Of a stretch of 57,208 nt of DNA, positions 35,554 to 44,355 are shown one piece after another; the stretch's first letter is position 1; each line of letters opens with the position of its first letter. The stretch is taken from NCBI GenBank assembly GCA_018268715.1, contig JAFDVZ010000002.1, positions 1 through 57,208 on the forward strand. Direction: 5' to 3'. The notes beneath the pieces were generated by a model that worked only from the letters and a program-made list of their open reading frames with translations, was not told the DNA's origin and searched no databases. The stretch comes from Acidobacteriota bacterium. GTDB lineage: Bacteria; Acidobacteriota; Terriglobia; Bryobacterales; Bryobacteraceae. Position numbers and translations under genes: made by a program.

Positions 35554-37527
35554 TTAGTGGGCCTGGACTTCGCCGACCTGACCAGTGCGGTTCAGGCCAC
35601 CGTAGTCGAGGATGATTCCGAGGTAACCTTCAGAGGTACCGGGCGAAGTCGGCAGTGCGCCAAAGCTGCTGATGTAAGCATAACCATGGCAATACTGGAA
35701 CTGCGCCTGGGCAATGATGTAACCCGCGAAACCGTTGCTGACCGGGCCGATGCCGAAGTTACCGCCACCGGACACCGTGAAGACCAGCGTCGCACCACCG
35801 GGCACCACAGCGTTGGTCGTCTGGGCCGGAGGAGGCGTCGACGCGCTGTAGTAGTTGATCGTCACGAGACCAGCCTGAGGCGTGGTGCCGAACGGATCAA
35901 CCGAGGTGTTGGAGATCGCGATGCCCGTGTCGTAGCCCTGCGCGTAAACAACCCACGGGAAGAGCATGTTGCAAGAGCACTTCACGACCTTGAACGTGTT
36001 CAGCGGAGTGGTGGACGGAGCGAAGCGCGGAATCGGAGCCGCATTGCTGGTGTCGTACGTGCCGACATTGCTCAGCGGAGCGAAGCTGCCCGTCACCGTG
36101 GACTGAACGTTGGGAGCAGGCAGATTGTTGCCGGCGTTGGCGACGAAGGCCACCGCGACCGGAACGTTCAGCCGCTCATTGTTGAACGGATCGGTGAACA
36201 GAATTTCGTACACCGCGATACCCGAACCGCCGCTCAGCGTAACCTGAGCCAGACCCGAGGAATTGCCACTGGTCGGGCTGTAGGCGCCGGCGCCGTTGGC
36301 GTCCGTCGAAACCAGAACCGCCCAGCCAGTGTAGTAACCGGCGGCGCTGGAGGACAGAAGCGGGTTGATCGTGCGCAGAACAGTCGGAACGAACAGCGAT
36401 ACGCCGCTCGGAACCGAGTTGAACTGAGCCATCAGACGGGTGCCCTGGTTGGCGGTGCCGGCAATGCCGATACCGCGCACGCCACCGGCGAACGAACCGA
36501 CCGGAGCGATGAACGGACCGTAACCGCTAGGAGGCGTATTCGGGGAATCCGTCACGCCGTTGGCCAGGAAGCCGCTCTCGGTGAAGTAGTTCGCGCCCGG
36601 AACGTCCTGAGCCTGATCCGTCGGGTAGTACAGCGTGCCGGAGGAGGGGCTGTTCGCCAGGTGAATGGCGATGTTCTTTTCCTTCCAGGCAGCCGGGAAC
36701 CCTTCGTCATAGCGGATGTTGAACTGCTGGCCGTCATACGTACCCGAACCGAGACCCTTGGTCGCATCCGCCGCGATCGACGAGTTGGCCGATACGCACT
36801 GGATGAAGGTGTTCGGAGCCGACAGACTGCCATCCTTCACGCTGACCGTCAGGCCCTTCTGAACGAAGGCCACCGTCTGCTGCGGATTGTTGAGGGGCAG
36901 CAGGTTGGGCGGGCTGACGGAGATGTTGGCCACGATCTGGGTCGGAACCAGCGTGGAGCTGACGCCGAGCAGGTTCGCGTTCCCGCGAAGGTTGGTGATG
37001 CGGATGATGCGGTTTCCGGAGGTGCCCGGAGGATCGATCGGCACACCAAAGAAGGTGACCTGGTTGTTGCCGGTCACACGAGCCTGGAACACGTTCGGGC
37101 GGGCCGTGCTGGCGCCACTGTACGTGCCCATACCGGTGCCCGTGCCCAAGATCGAGCAGATACCCAGCGAAGCGTTCGCGGTATCGCACATCGTCAGCGG
37201 CACAGCCGGGTTCGTCGCCGAATGCGGCTCGTCGAAGATCATGAAGACTTCGGTGAACGGATTCGACGTGATGCGGCTCGTCAAATTGGTGCTCAGATAG
37301 ACCGTGACGTTCGCCTGGGGAACCGTCGCGCCCAGAGCAGTCGGCGTGCCGCCGGTGCAATTGAGAACGACGTCGCCGACGAGTTCGGCCAGACCCTCAG
37401 CGCGTACGGTCGGAGTGACAGCAGCGTTGAAGGTGCACTGCAGAGCCGGTGTGCTCTGCGCGACAGCCAAGCTCGACAGCAGAGCTACCAGAGCAAACGC
37501 TAAAAGGCATTTGCGAAAATCTGCCAT
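35554..37527 (-). CDS. Large exported protein of unknown function
   Basis: A 657-residue secreted protein. Start: AAGGAG lies 7 nt before the ATG, followed by a signal peptide (CLLAFALVALLSSLAVAQS). The mature protein is rich in Ser, Thr, Asn, Gly and aromatic residues and appears all-beta; Cys residues occur at the start (LQCTFNAAV, LNCTGG) and near the C-terminus (KCSCNMLFPWVVYAQGYDTG, FQYCHGYAYISSF). No catalytic motif is recognised. The strong ribosome binding site, the TTCG-loop terminator and a long upstream region suggest an abundant surface or S-layer-like protein; this is inference. Confidence 0.8.
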   Translation of the reverse strand: MADFRKCLLAFALVALLSSLAVAQSTPALQCTFNAAVTPTVRAEGLAELVGDVVLNCTGGTPTALGATVPQANVTVYLSTNLTSRITSNPFTEVFMIFDEPHSATNPAVPLTMCDTANASLGICSILGTGTGMGTYSGASTARPNVFQARVTGNNQVTFFGVPIDPPGTSGNRIIRITNLRGNANLLGVSSTLVPTQIVANISVSPPNLLPLNNPQQTVAFVQKGLTVSVKDGSLSAPNTFIQCVSANSSIAADATKGLGSGTYDGQQFNIRYDEGFPAAWKEKNIAIHLANSPSSGTLYYPTDQAQDVPGANYFTESGFLANGVTDSPNTPPSGYGPFIAPVGSFAGGVRGIGIAGTANQGTRLMAQFNSVPSGVSLFVPTVLRTINPLLSSSAAGYYTGWAVLVSTDANGAGAYSPTSGNSSGLAQVTLSGGSGIAVYEILFTDPFNNERLNVPVAVAFVANAGNNLPAPNVQSTVTGSFAPLSNVGTYDTSNAAPIPRFAPSTTPLNTFKVVKCSCNMLFPWVVYAQGYDTGIAISNTSVDPFGTTPQAGLVTINYYSASTPPPAQTTNAVVPGGATLVFTVSGGGNFGIGPVSNGFAGYIIAQAQFQYCHGYAYISSFGALPTSPGTSEGYLGIILDYGGLNRTGQVGEVQAH

Positions 37528-37966
37528 TTCCTTCTCCTTGTGAAGTGGTTGGGATTGATGTGAATTGATGGAAGTACTCTCTTTTAACCTGAGCCTCATG
37601 GAGCAATACCGCGTATCGTTCCGAGTTTTCCCCCAGGAACGCTCTCCCCGGCCGCTTGCGGAGTCCCCGCCGGGCCGGCTGCGCGCTCCTGAACTCTACT
37701 CTCGCTTTGCCTTTGCAGGCTCATTCGGTTTTGGACTTCTCTATCTCTTTTTTATGTGCTCGCGGGATCCACACGTAGATGAATACCGCTCGTCAACCCT
37801 TGGACGCAGTCAAGTTATTCTTACCACCCGCCGCATGACAAGTCAAGTGCAAAGTAGTAGTTGCGGGCGCTTCGACCCCTGTGGAAGCGAGTGCGCCTCG
37901 CCTTGTCAATTAGAGCACGTCCATCGCATCCGGGGGGATCAAAAATCACCTAGCCAGCAACTTTCT
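37528..37966 (-). other. 439-bp spacer with possible promoter and GC-rich hairpin leader
   Basis: No gene found. On the minus strand TTGACT (37841-37846) and TAAGAA (37818-37823) are 17 bp apart and could drive the downstream exported-protein gene with a leader of nearly 300 nt. That leader contains a strong hairpin (arms CCGGCC and GGCCGG, 37648-37678, with inner GCGG/CCGC pairing). The octamer AGTCAAGT occurs twice, 33 bp apart (37808, 37841), and may be an operator. No riboswitch family is recognised. Confidence 0.35.
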
Positions 37967-40900
37967 TCATTGAACTGCGACTACGACGGTGTTACTAGCG
38001 ATATTCGACTGTTGAACGGAGAACGGCAGCGCGAGCCCCGGCGCCATCCCCGCCGGCAGGCTTATATTTAGCTGATACAAACCCGGGAAACCCGGCGCCA
38101 GCCCAGCAAAGACAATCGGAACCGAAATTCCGCCAACCCGCCCGGTCACCGCCGCCGCCGTCCGAGCCACCGTCCCGTCCCCCGTCGTCGCCCCGAATCC
38201 CGTCCCGAACGCCAGGATCACCGTCCCCCGCCGCGCCGGATTCGCGCTCGAATTCACCGTCCCGTCCGCATTCACCACCGCCCCCTGGGTGTCCGACAGC
38301 GTGAACAGCGCCGGAGCCACCGCCGATATCGTGACATCCGCGCTCGCCGTCCCCGTCCCCGTCGCCACCGTCACCGTCGCAGCTCCGGCCGCCGCCGTCT
38401 GCGGGACCACCGCGTTCACCTGGAACGGGTACGCCGCCAGCACCTGCGCCGCCACGCCCCCAACCGTCACCACCGGATTCGGGCTCAGCCCCGCCCCGAA
38501 GATGGTGACAATCCCCCCCGGCGCGATCGCCCCCGTGAAAGTGGCGGCATTCACCACCCCGCCGGCCGTGATCCCCGTCGCCATCCGTCCGACCCTCCAG
38601 TTCCCCCCCGACCGGTACACCTCGAGCGTCGCCGCCCCCCCGCCCGTCAACTCGAACTGACCCACCGGCGTCCCCCAGTCCGTCAAATACCCCCGGAACA
38701 AGGTCCCCGCCAGGTCCAGTTGATAAGGTGGCGCCGTCCCCGCACACATCCTGAATTGGACCGGATCGCCTCCACCCCAGGCCGCCGACCCGAAGCTCGA
38801 CCCGCACGCTCCCGCCGCCGACGTGATCCCGATCTTCGCGTTCGCCGCCACCAGAAAGCCTCCCGTGCTCGGCTTCCCCGCCACAAACGCCGCCGCCCCC
38901 GCCAGGGTCGCCGAAATCTGCTGCCCTCCCACCGTAAACCCCGAAAGATATTGGCTAAGGCTAGTCCGGGCATAGTCCGGGCTCGGATCCGCGATCACGA
39001 CACTCCCGTCCGCTCCCACCCCATACGCAGCCACCCAATGCGGACCCGCCGCCGCCCCCGACTTCCGCACCTCCAGCGCCACCAGCACCGGAACCCCCTG
39101 CCCGATCTCATCCCGGATCCACCCCAAATCCGCCGTCCCCGGCGCGACATCCAGCGTCCCTCCGGCAAACGCCGCCGCCCGCCACAAATTCACGTAAGGA
39201 ACCGCGCTATCGCCCACCGCGACATACCCGTCGCACACCTGCGTCCCCGACGCATCCGCCGAACAATACCCCGTAAGATATTGATTCAACGTCGCGACAT
39301 CCGCCGTCCCGTTCGCCGTCCCGGCCACCCCCTGCAACTGTTCCCACCGCAGAATGGACGCCGTCGCCCCGAGCATCGCCCCATTCCCCGCAATCGTCGA
39401 CGGCCCTGCGCCCATCACCCCATCCACCGCCGTCGTCAGCGTGGGAAAATTCGCCAGCGTCCGCCTCGCCGCCCGAGCGCTCAGCGTCACCACCTGCCGA
39501 TTCGTCGTCGCCGTCACCAGCGCCACGCCCTCGCTCGCCGGCAGACGCACCGTCGCCGACGCACGCCCGTTGGCATCCGTCGCCGTCCCCGCCGCCTCGA
39601 TCCTCGCTCCCGGCGACGCCGCCCAAGCCACCGCCAACCCCACCGCCGGATTCCCCGCCGCATCGGTCACCGCCACCGTCATCGGCAGCGCCAGCACCGC
39701 TCCCGGAGCCCCCGTCTGGGCATCGCCCCCCGCCGCCGCCACCGTCAGCTTCGCATCCGCCAGCGCCGTAATCGCAAAACTCGCCTGCGCCGACTTCGCC
39801 GCATTCCCGGCATCCACGGCCCGCACCGTCACCGTCCCGCTCTTGGTCGACGCCGCGACATAGTAATCCCACACATACGCCCCATTCGACGCCGCCACCG
39901 TGAAATCGGCCTGCCCGGTCATCGACACCTTCAGCGTCGCCCCATCGTCGAAGCCGCCCGCCCCCAGCCGGACCGTCGTTCCCGCCAGCGCCGTCCCCGG
40001 CGAAGCGCTTACCACCGGCGTCCGCGCCGACTGCGTGACATTGGCCTGCCCATCGCCGGCAGCGTAATCCGCCGATCCCCCCTCGAAATCCTGCCGTCTC
40101 CGGCCATTCGCCGTATACTCGTCCCCAACCGGAGCCCCCAGCTTCCCCGCCGGCCCGCCCAGCGCGACATACTTCGCCTGAATCAGCCCCGATACGGCGA
40201 ACACCTTAGCACTGCCGCTCGCCACCACCGTCGCCGCCGTAAATAGCTGATACTGCACCGCCGTCGCCCGAAACGTGACCGCCGCCGCCACGCCGCCGCT
40301 CGGCGACCCGGCCACGCCCGTCTCATACCCCAGCGCCGCCCACTTGGTCAAAATCGCCCCGCTCACCACCTGCACCGGAGTCCCCGCCAAAGCGCCATTT
40401 TGAAACAGTTGCCGTCCGCCCGCGCTCGCATCCGCCGCCGGATACCCCAGCGTCCCCGCCGGACCTCCCAGCTCGACATACCGCGCCAGGATCGCCCCCG
40501 CCACCACATAACCCGCCTTCGAGGCGTCCGACACCGCCACCAGGTACGTCGCCCCGGTCGTCGCGTCGGAAAGCTCCTGCACGTACCCCGCGCCCACCCG
40601 AGCCACTCCGCTCGCCGCCGGCAGTTGCACGCTCAGCCGGTTCCGCGCCACCGCGTCCTGAAACGCCTGCGACACCGCCGTCGTCGGAGCCCCCTCCCCA
40701 ATCTGGCAGCAAGGCGCCGTGACCATGAACTTGATCCCCGCGCTCGTCTTACCCTCGGCGGTGGCCGTCACCGTAGCCGACCCGCCGCCGGTGGCCTTCA
40801 CCGTCGCCAGGTACCCCGACCCCTGCACCGACGCCACCCGCGCGTCGGAGGTCAACCACGTCACCTGCCGGTCGGTCAGCGCATTGCCGGCCCCATCGGC

Positions 40901-41833
40901 CAGCGCCGCGATCAGCGACGCCGTCTCCCCCAGGTTCAGCTTCACCGGACTCGCCGCCCCGGAAATCACGATGCTCGACACCGGCGCCCGCAGCGTCGCC
41001 CCCGCCCCCGGATTCGCCGGATCGTAATCGATCGACCCGCCCTCAAACGTCTGCCGGACCTTCCCGCTCGACAGCGTGAATTCATCGGAAAGCGGCAACC
41101 CCAGCGCCCCCTGGTCGCCGCCGTTGGCCGCATACAGCGTATACACCGGCGCCCGCACCGCGTAGTACTTCCCGTTGGAGGTGCCCGACGTGATGCTATA
41201 CACCGCCCCGCGGTCGAAATACTGCGCCGTGGCCGTCGTGCCCGCCTTCGACGTCACCGACGTTTCCGCGCTCTCGGCCGGTCCCACGGTCCCCACGCCG
41301 CCCCACGTCTGCCACTTGGTGTAATAAGGATCGCGCGTGGCGAACGTCGAGGCCCCATTGTTCACCGCGTTCGCGAACACAAACAGCACGTACGGTTTAT
41401 CGAAAAACTGGTAGGTGCAGGTGTTGGCGACGGCAAGCGCCGGGCAGTTGGCGCTGTCCATGGTCGGCATTCCCACCGTGCTCGCCCCCAGCGAGGTGTA
41501 GTAGGCGTACAACCCCGGCCACATCTGCACAACGCCCCCGCTCGTTTCGGTCGCCGCGGCAGTGGCGTCCGCCAGCACCAGCGCATACTTCACGCCCGAC
41601 GTCTTGGCCGCGTCCTGAAACTCCTGCACCAGGCCGTTGGAGCCCAGTTTCTTGACATCGGCCAGCGGCGGGTAGCTCACCAGCGACGCAAACCCGTTGC
41701 GATAATAGGCCCGTTGGAACAGTTGTTGGATGGCGACGCTCGGCGCGCCGCTCCCGACATCGACCGCTAAGCAGGGTCCTAGCGTGACCATCGCGGCCAC
41801 GCCGGCAGTAAGCGCGCACCGGGTGAGTCTCAT
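37967..41833 (-). CDS. Large secreted protein: LGFP-type repeats, C39-like domain, Solibacter C-terminal domain
   Basis: A 1288-residue secreted protein with a signal peptide (LTAGVAAMVTLGPCLA). The N-terminal half carries LGFP-like repeats, each with a LG.P..DE...GGRRQ.FEGG..DY pattern (for example LGAPVGDEYTANGRRRQDFE). A Big_2-like segment (LTDRQVTWLTSDARVASVQG) and other Ig-like parts are interspersed. Residues ~815-955 resemble a peptidase C39-like domain with the His (GPHWVAAYGV) and Asp (VIADPSPDY) but no Cys at the expected start (AGNGAMLGATASILRW). The last ~200 residues are the Solibacter C-terminal domain (NAATFTGAIAPGGIVTIFG). Probably a cell-wall or surface-binding protein; peptidase activity is doubtful. 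Confidence 0.87.
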   Translation of the reverse strand: MRLTRCALTAGVAAMVTLGPCLAVDVGSGAPSVAIQQLFQRAYYRNGFASLVSYPPLADVKKLGSNGLVQEFQDAAKTSGVKYALVLADATAAATETSGGVVQMWPGLYAYYTSLGASTVGMPTMDSANCPALAVANTCTYQFFDKPYVLFVFANAVNNGASTFATRDPYYTKWQTWGGVGTVGPAESAETSVTSKAGTTATAQYFDRGAVYSITSGTSNGKYYAVRAPVYTLYAANGGDQGALGLPLSDEFTLSSGKVRQTFEGGSIDYDPANPGAGATLRAPVSSIVISGAASPVKLNLGETASLIAALADGAGNALTDRQVTWLTSDARVASVQGSGYLATVKATGGGSATVTATAEGKTSAGIKFMVTAPCCQIGEGAPTTAVSQAFQDAVARNRLSVQLPAASGVARVGAGYVQELSDATTGATYLVAVSDASKAGYVVAGAILARYVELGGPAGTLGYPAADASAGGRQLFQNGALAGTPVQVVSGAILTKWAALGYETGVAGSPSGGVAAAVTFRATAVQYQLFTAATVVASGSAKVFAVSGLIQAKYVALGGPAGKLGAPVGDEYTANGRRRQDFEGGSADYAAGDGQANVTQSARTPVVSASPGTALAGTTVRLGAGGFDDGATLKVSMTGQADFTVAASNGAYVWDYYVAASTKSGTVTVRAVDAGNAAKSAQASFAITALADAKLTVAAAGGDAQTGAPGAVLALPMTVAVTDAAGNPAVGLAVAWAASPGARIEAAGTATDANGRASATVRLPASEGVALVTATTNRQVVTLSARAARRTLANFPTLTTAVDGVMGAGPSTIAGNGAMLGATASILRWEQLQGVAGTANGTADVATLNQYLTGYCSADASGTQVCDGYVAVGDSAVPYVNLWRAAAFAGGTLDVAPGTADLGWIRDEIGQGVPVLVALEVRKSGAAAGPHWVAAYGVGADGSVVIADPSPDYARTSLSQYLSGFTVGGQQISATLAGAAAFVAGKPSTGGFLVAANAKIGITSAAGACGSSFGSAAWGGGDPVQFRMCAGTAPPYQLDLAGTLFRGYLTDWGTPVGQFELTGGGAATLEVYRSGGNWRVGRMATGITAGGVVNAATFTGAIAPGGIVTIFGAGLSPNPVVTVGGVAAQVLAAYPFQVNAVVPQTAAAGAATVTVATGTGTASADVTISAVAPALFTLSDTQGAVVNADGTVNSSANPARRGTVILAFGTGFGATTGDGTVARTAAAVTGRVGGISVPIVFAGLAPGFPGLYQLNISLPAGMAPGLALPFSVQQSNIASNTVVVAVQ

Positions 41834-41879
41834 GGGGAAACGGTTTATTCTACTAAACCCACCGTCCCCGCCGAAGTTT

Positions 41880-41901
41880 CAGCCCGTCCCTTACAGGCCC
41901 A
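41880..41901. repeat. Left copy of a perfect 22-bp direct repeat
   Basis: Begins CAGCCCGTCC and ends ACAGGCCCA, identical over 22 bp to 44334-44355 and in the same orientation. It lies 1 bp from the stop codon of the restriction endonuclease gene and copies the 3' end (including the stop codon) of the substrate-binding protein gene on the other side. Confidence 0.9.
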
Positions 41902-41902
41902 G

Positions 41903-42637
41903 CTACAGGGCTTTCTCGAGCCGCCCGTCCCGGAATTCGTAGAAATCGGGATTGCGGTGCGCGACCAACGTCAGGACCTCGTCCAGAACCGCGCTGAACG
42001 AAAGCTGGTTTTCGGGATCGCCAACGGCGTAGGCTCTGAGCCGGGCGGATTCCGGATCGGCATCCAGAAGGATCAGATAGAAGCGCTCATACTGTTCTTC
42101 CCGTCCCGCTGGATCGTCCCGCCCGGTGAAAAGCCGGAGACGGCTGTGCGCATTCAAGAATGTCGATCTCCGCTTCGCGGTGCCGTCGTTCTCAGCATCC
42201 TTGTCTAGAAAGAAAAATCCCGCGAGAACTGCGTAAGGGAAGCGCCGGTGCAACGTTACCGCTTCCATCAGCATGTCGCCGCGTCGGTTTACGAGATTCT
42301 TCTGGAAGTTCCTGGTCCTGCCATCGCGAAAGTTGATCGTCTTGACCGAAATGGCAAGCAGCAAACCGGACTCTTCCGTTGCCCATGTCACGTCGACCTT
42401 CTTCGCCCCTAGTCCGCCCGCCATTCTGCGTTCGGCGCCGGAATCCCCAAGATCTCCCTCGCCGGCAGGCCTCACCTCCGCGAGCCCCCGCTGCCGCAGC
42501 TCCTCAGCGAGCGCCAAAGCGACCTTCTGCGAGACCTGCTCGCTGTACGCTTTCTTGTCTTCCCTGCTAGAGCTATCTGGCGGTTTCGGAGGCAGCAACT
42601 TCAGTCCGGCCTCCAGCAGATCATCGACTCTTTCCAT
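41903..42637 (-). CDS. Putative type II restriction endonuclease (PD-(D/E)XK fold)
   Basis: A 244-residue protein of no specific named family that I can assign. The stretch GAKKVDVTWATEESG followed by LLLAISVKTINFRD (about residues 76-102) reads as a PD-(D/E)XK-like active site with the acidic residue in KKVDVTW and the K in SVKT. The ATG lies inside the end of the methyltransferase gene (17-nt overlap), so translation of the two is coupled and the nuclease is made after the methyltransferase. This order and overlap, plus the direct repeats around the pair, are the main evidence for a restriction role. Confidence 0.65.
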   Translation of the reverse strand: MERVDDLLEAGLKLLPPKPPDSSSREDKKAYSEQVSQKVALALAEELRQRGLAEVRPAGEGDLGDSGAERRMAGGLGAKKVDVTWATEESGLLLAISVKTINFRDGRTRNFQKNLVNRRGDMLMEAVTLHRRFPYAVLAGFFFLDKDAENDGTAKRRSTFLNAHSRLRLFTGRDDPAGREEQYERFYLILLDADPESARLRAYAVGDPENQLSFSAVLDEVLTLVAHRNPDFYEFRDGRLEKAL

Positions 42638-44288
42638 TCTTCTGGCCCCGCCCCCTCACAATCCTTCTCATCATCAAGGTTGCGCGCGCATCCCGCACCG
42701 CCCGGATCTCCCCATCCGTCAGCCTCAGTTGATCTTTCAGTAGTATCCGATCGACAATTTCCACCGCCGGAGCGATGTCGCTTCTCCGCAACAGTCCCCC
42801 AACCTGGGCCTGCAACAGTCGGAGCGTCGGCGCGGCCTGTTGCAACACTTCGTACGACGGTAACGGTAATACATCGGCCTCCTTCGGCTCGTGCTTCAGA
42901 AGTCCGCCTCCGTACGAGCGCCCCACAATCTCCGCCCCAAGAAGAGTGACGCTGTTCAGCCCTGCTACCGCCAGGAACTCCAGCCCCAGTTCACGCCGGT
43001 CCTTTTTCAACGCCACTCCGTACACTGAGTTCAGCAAATGGACTCCGGAGCTGTTGCGAACCATGCGCGTCCGGTCATGATTCATATACGTGAAAAGGAA
43101 ATCGGGCCGCTCCACCAGCGGAACCCGCCACCACGGCGTGCGAACCGAACACTTGTATCCCTTGTCGACCTTCGCGGCCTCACCTTTCGCGATGTATCGC
43201 CATGCAGCCTCGGACGGATTGCCGCCGGGCGCGAAAAGGTAACAGCGCTCCCCACCCTCAGCCAGACTCTCCCACGCGGGTTGGGAAAACGTCAGACCGC
43301 GGAGGTGCCGCGATCCCGGCGGGGATATCGGCAGAATTTCGGCCTGGGCCAGTCCATGCCTCTTCACATCCTCCCGCGACAGGGTGAAATAGCCGTTGTT
43401 ACCCGTCACGGCTCCCAGGTAGGTCTCGCCCCAGTCGAGCAGCGCCTCAAACCCGCAGCTTCCGAGCAACTGCTCGTACAGCTCAAACGCCTTGGCCGGA
43501 AGCAGCGCGCCGGTCCATTTGTCATCGCCTTTTGGCGTGAAACCGGTCCAGCTTCCGGCGGGAATGTTCTCGAGATCCTGCAGATCCCTGGCCTGAAAGA
43601 CCTCGAAGCGCCCGGCCCCGCCTGAGCCTTCGGCCAACAGCAGCACGACCTCTTCGAGAACCCCTGGAAAAACCAGATTCTCAAACAGCAGCAACCGCAC
43701 TGTCGCGAAGCGCTCGAGCAGGAACCGGCGGATCCTCGACGCATACTTCACAGAGAGCAGTTCCGCGGGCAGCACCAGCGCCAGTCTGCCTTCCGGCTTG
43801 AGAAACGCCGAAGCGTGAACCGTAAAGGCGGCCCATGAACTCGCCAGATGATTGAGCTTAACGCCCTGTCTGGAGGCGGCGTTCACGGCGAGAAGACGGC
43901 CTGCGCCATTGAAATTCTGGTATCGGACGTAAGGTGGGTTGCCGGTCACCGCGTCGAATGCCGCGTCCGGCTCCTGCACGAAGAAGTCGCCCGCCGTCAA
44001 TGTCGCCTGCATCCCCTCGGACGATAGAAGGCCTTGCGCTTCGCGGATCGATTGAATGTGGATGTCGAACCCGTGGAGCCGGTTGCGGAGGTTGCCGGAA
44101 TAACCCAGATCCCGCAGCCGCGAACCCGCGCTAAGCAGAAACGCCGCCTCTCCGCAGGACGGCTCCAGGACGCGGTCGTCCCGCGTCCGGATCGCCCAGG
44201 AGGTCAGGAAGTTGGCGATTTCGGGTGGCGTGAAGAATGCGCCCCGCGCCTTGCGCCCGTCCAGGTTCGGGACCGGAAACATCGCCAT
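42621..44288 (-). CDS. N6-adenine DNA methyltransferase (Eco57I/TaqI-like)
   Basis: A 555-residue gamma-type SAM-dependent methyltransferase. Motif X is RGAFFTPPEIANFL, motif I is VLEPSCGEAAFLLSAG and the catalytic motif IV is VTGNPPYVRYQNF; the C-terminal ~250 residues would be the target-recognition region. It should methylate adenine in a specific site and protect against the endonuclease encoded downstream. An in-frame ATG at 44310-44312 is eight codons upstream, but TATACT at 44298-44303 lies between the two ATGs and 9 nt before the inner one; I therefore start at the inner ATG. The recognition sequence cannot be predicted. Confidence 0.88.
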   Translation of the reverse strand: MAMFPVPNLDGRKARGAFFTPPEIANFLTSWAIRTRDDRVLEPSCGEAAFLLSAGSRLRDLGYSGNLRNRLHGFDIHIQSIREAQGLLSSEGMQATLTAGDFFVQEPDAAFDAVTGNPPYVRYQNFNGAGRLLAVNAASRQGVKLNHLASSWAAFTVHASAFLKPEGRLALVLPAELLSVKYASRIRRFLLERFATVRLLLFENLVFPGVLEEVVLLLAEGSGGAGRFEVFQARDLQDLENIPAGSWTGFTPKGDDKWTGALLPAKAFELYEQLLGSCGFEALLDWGETYLGAVTGNNGYFTLSREDVKRHGLAQAEILPISPPGSRHLRGLTFSQPAWESLAEGGERCYLFAPGGNPSEAAWRYIAKGEAAKVDKGYKCSVRTPWWRVPLVERPDFLFTYMNHDRTRMVRNSSGVHLLNSVYGVALKKDRRELGLEFLAVAGLNSVTLLGAEIVGRSYGGGLLKHEPKEADVLPLPSYEVLQQAAPTLRLLQAQVGGLLRRSDIAPAVEIVDRILLKDQLRLTDGEIRAVRDARATLMMRRIVRGRGQKNGKSR

Positions 44289-44297
44289 TTGAACACT

Positions 44298-44303
44298 AGT
44301 ATA
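44298..44303 (-). promoter_or_regulatory. Candidate -10 element of the restriction-modification operon
   Basis: TATACT on the minus strand, 9 nt before the preferred methyltransferase ATG. It lies inside the inserted segment, so the module would carry its own promoter. No -35 is evident. Confidence 0.45.
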
Positions 44304-44333
44304 GGCTGGCATGATAAGGCCAAGGCGCCGATC

Positions 44334-44355
44334 CAGCCCGTCCCTTACAGGCCCA
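44334..44355. repeat. Right copy of the 22-bp direct repeat
   Basis: Identical to 41880-41901. It covers the last codons and stop codon of the substrate-binding protein gene, which makes this the probable original target and the left copy the duplicate. Confidence 0.9.

Larger units (their letters stand above)
41902..44333. mobile_element. Restriction-modification module inserted between 22-bp direct repeats
   Basis: A self-contained ~2.43-kb segment holding only the endonuclease and methyltransferase genes and the latter's likely promoter, bounded exactly by the 22-bp direct repeats. No transposase or integrase is present. Insertion of restriction-modification gene complexes with long target duplication has been described by Kobayashi and colleagues, and this fits. 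The neighbouring substrate-binding gene keeps its stop codon because the target sequence was duplicated. Confidence 0.65.

Noticed and set aside
35557-37503. Long plus-strand open frame opposite the 657-residue exported protein
   Set aside because: Arg/Val/Asp-rich composition and no motif; the minus-strand gene has a Shine-Dalgarno, a signal peptide and a terminator.
37600-37740. Possible c-di-GMP (GEMM) riboswitch in the leader of the exported protein
   Set aside because: Some A/G-rich words are similar, but the conserved core expected for the aptamer is not present.
38720-40246. 508-codon plus-strand open frame rich in Arg, Pro and His
   Set aside because: It lies wholly antisense to the 1288-residue secreted protein, which has a signal peptide and known domains; the composition is typical of a GC-rich shadow frame.
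40400-41770. Second long Arg-rich plus-strand frame opposite the LGFP protein
   Set aside because: Same reasons: shadow of a GC-rich gene, no start signal.
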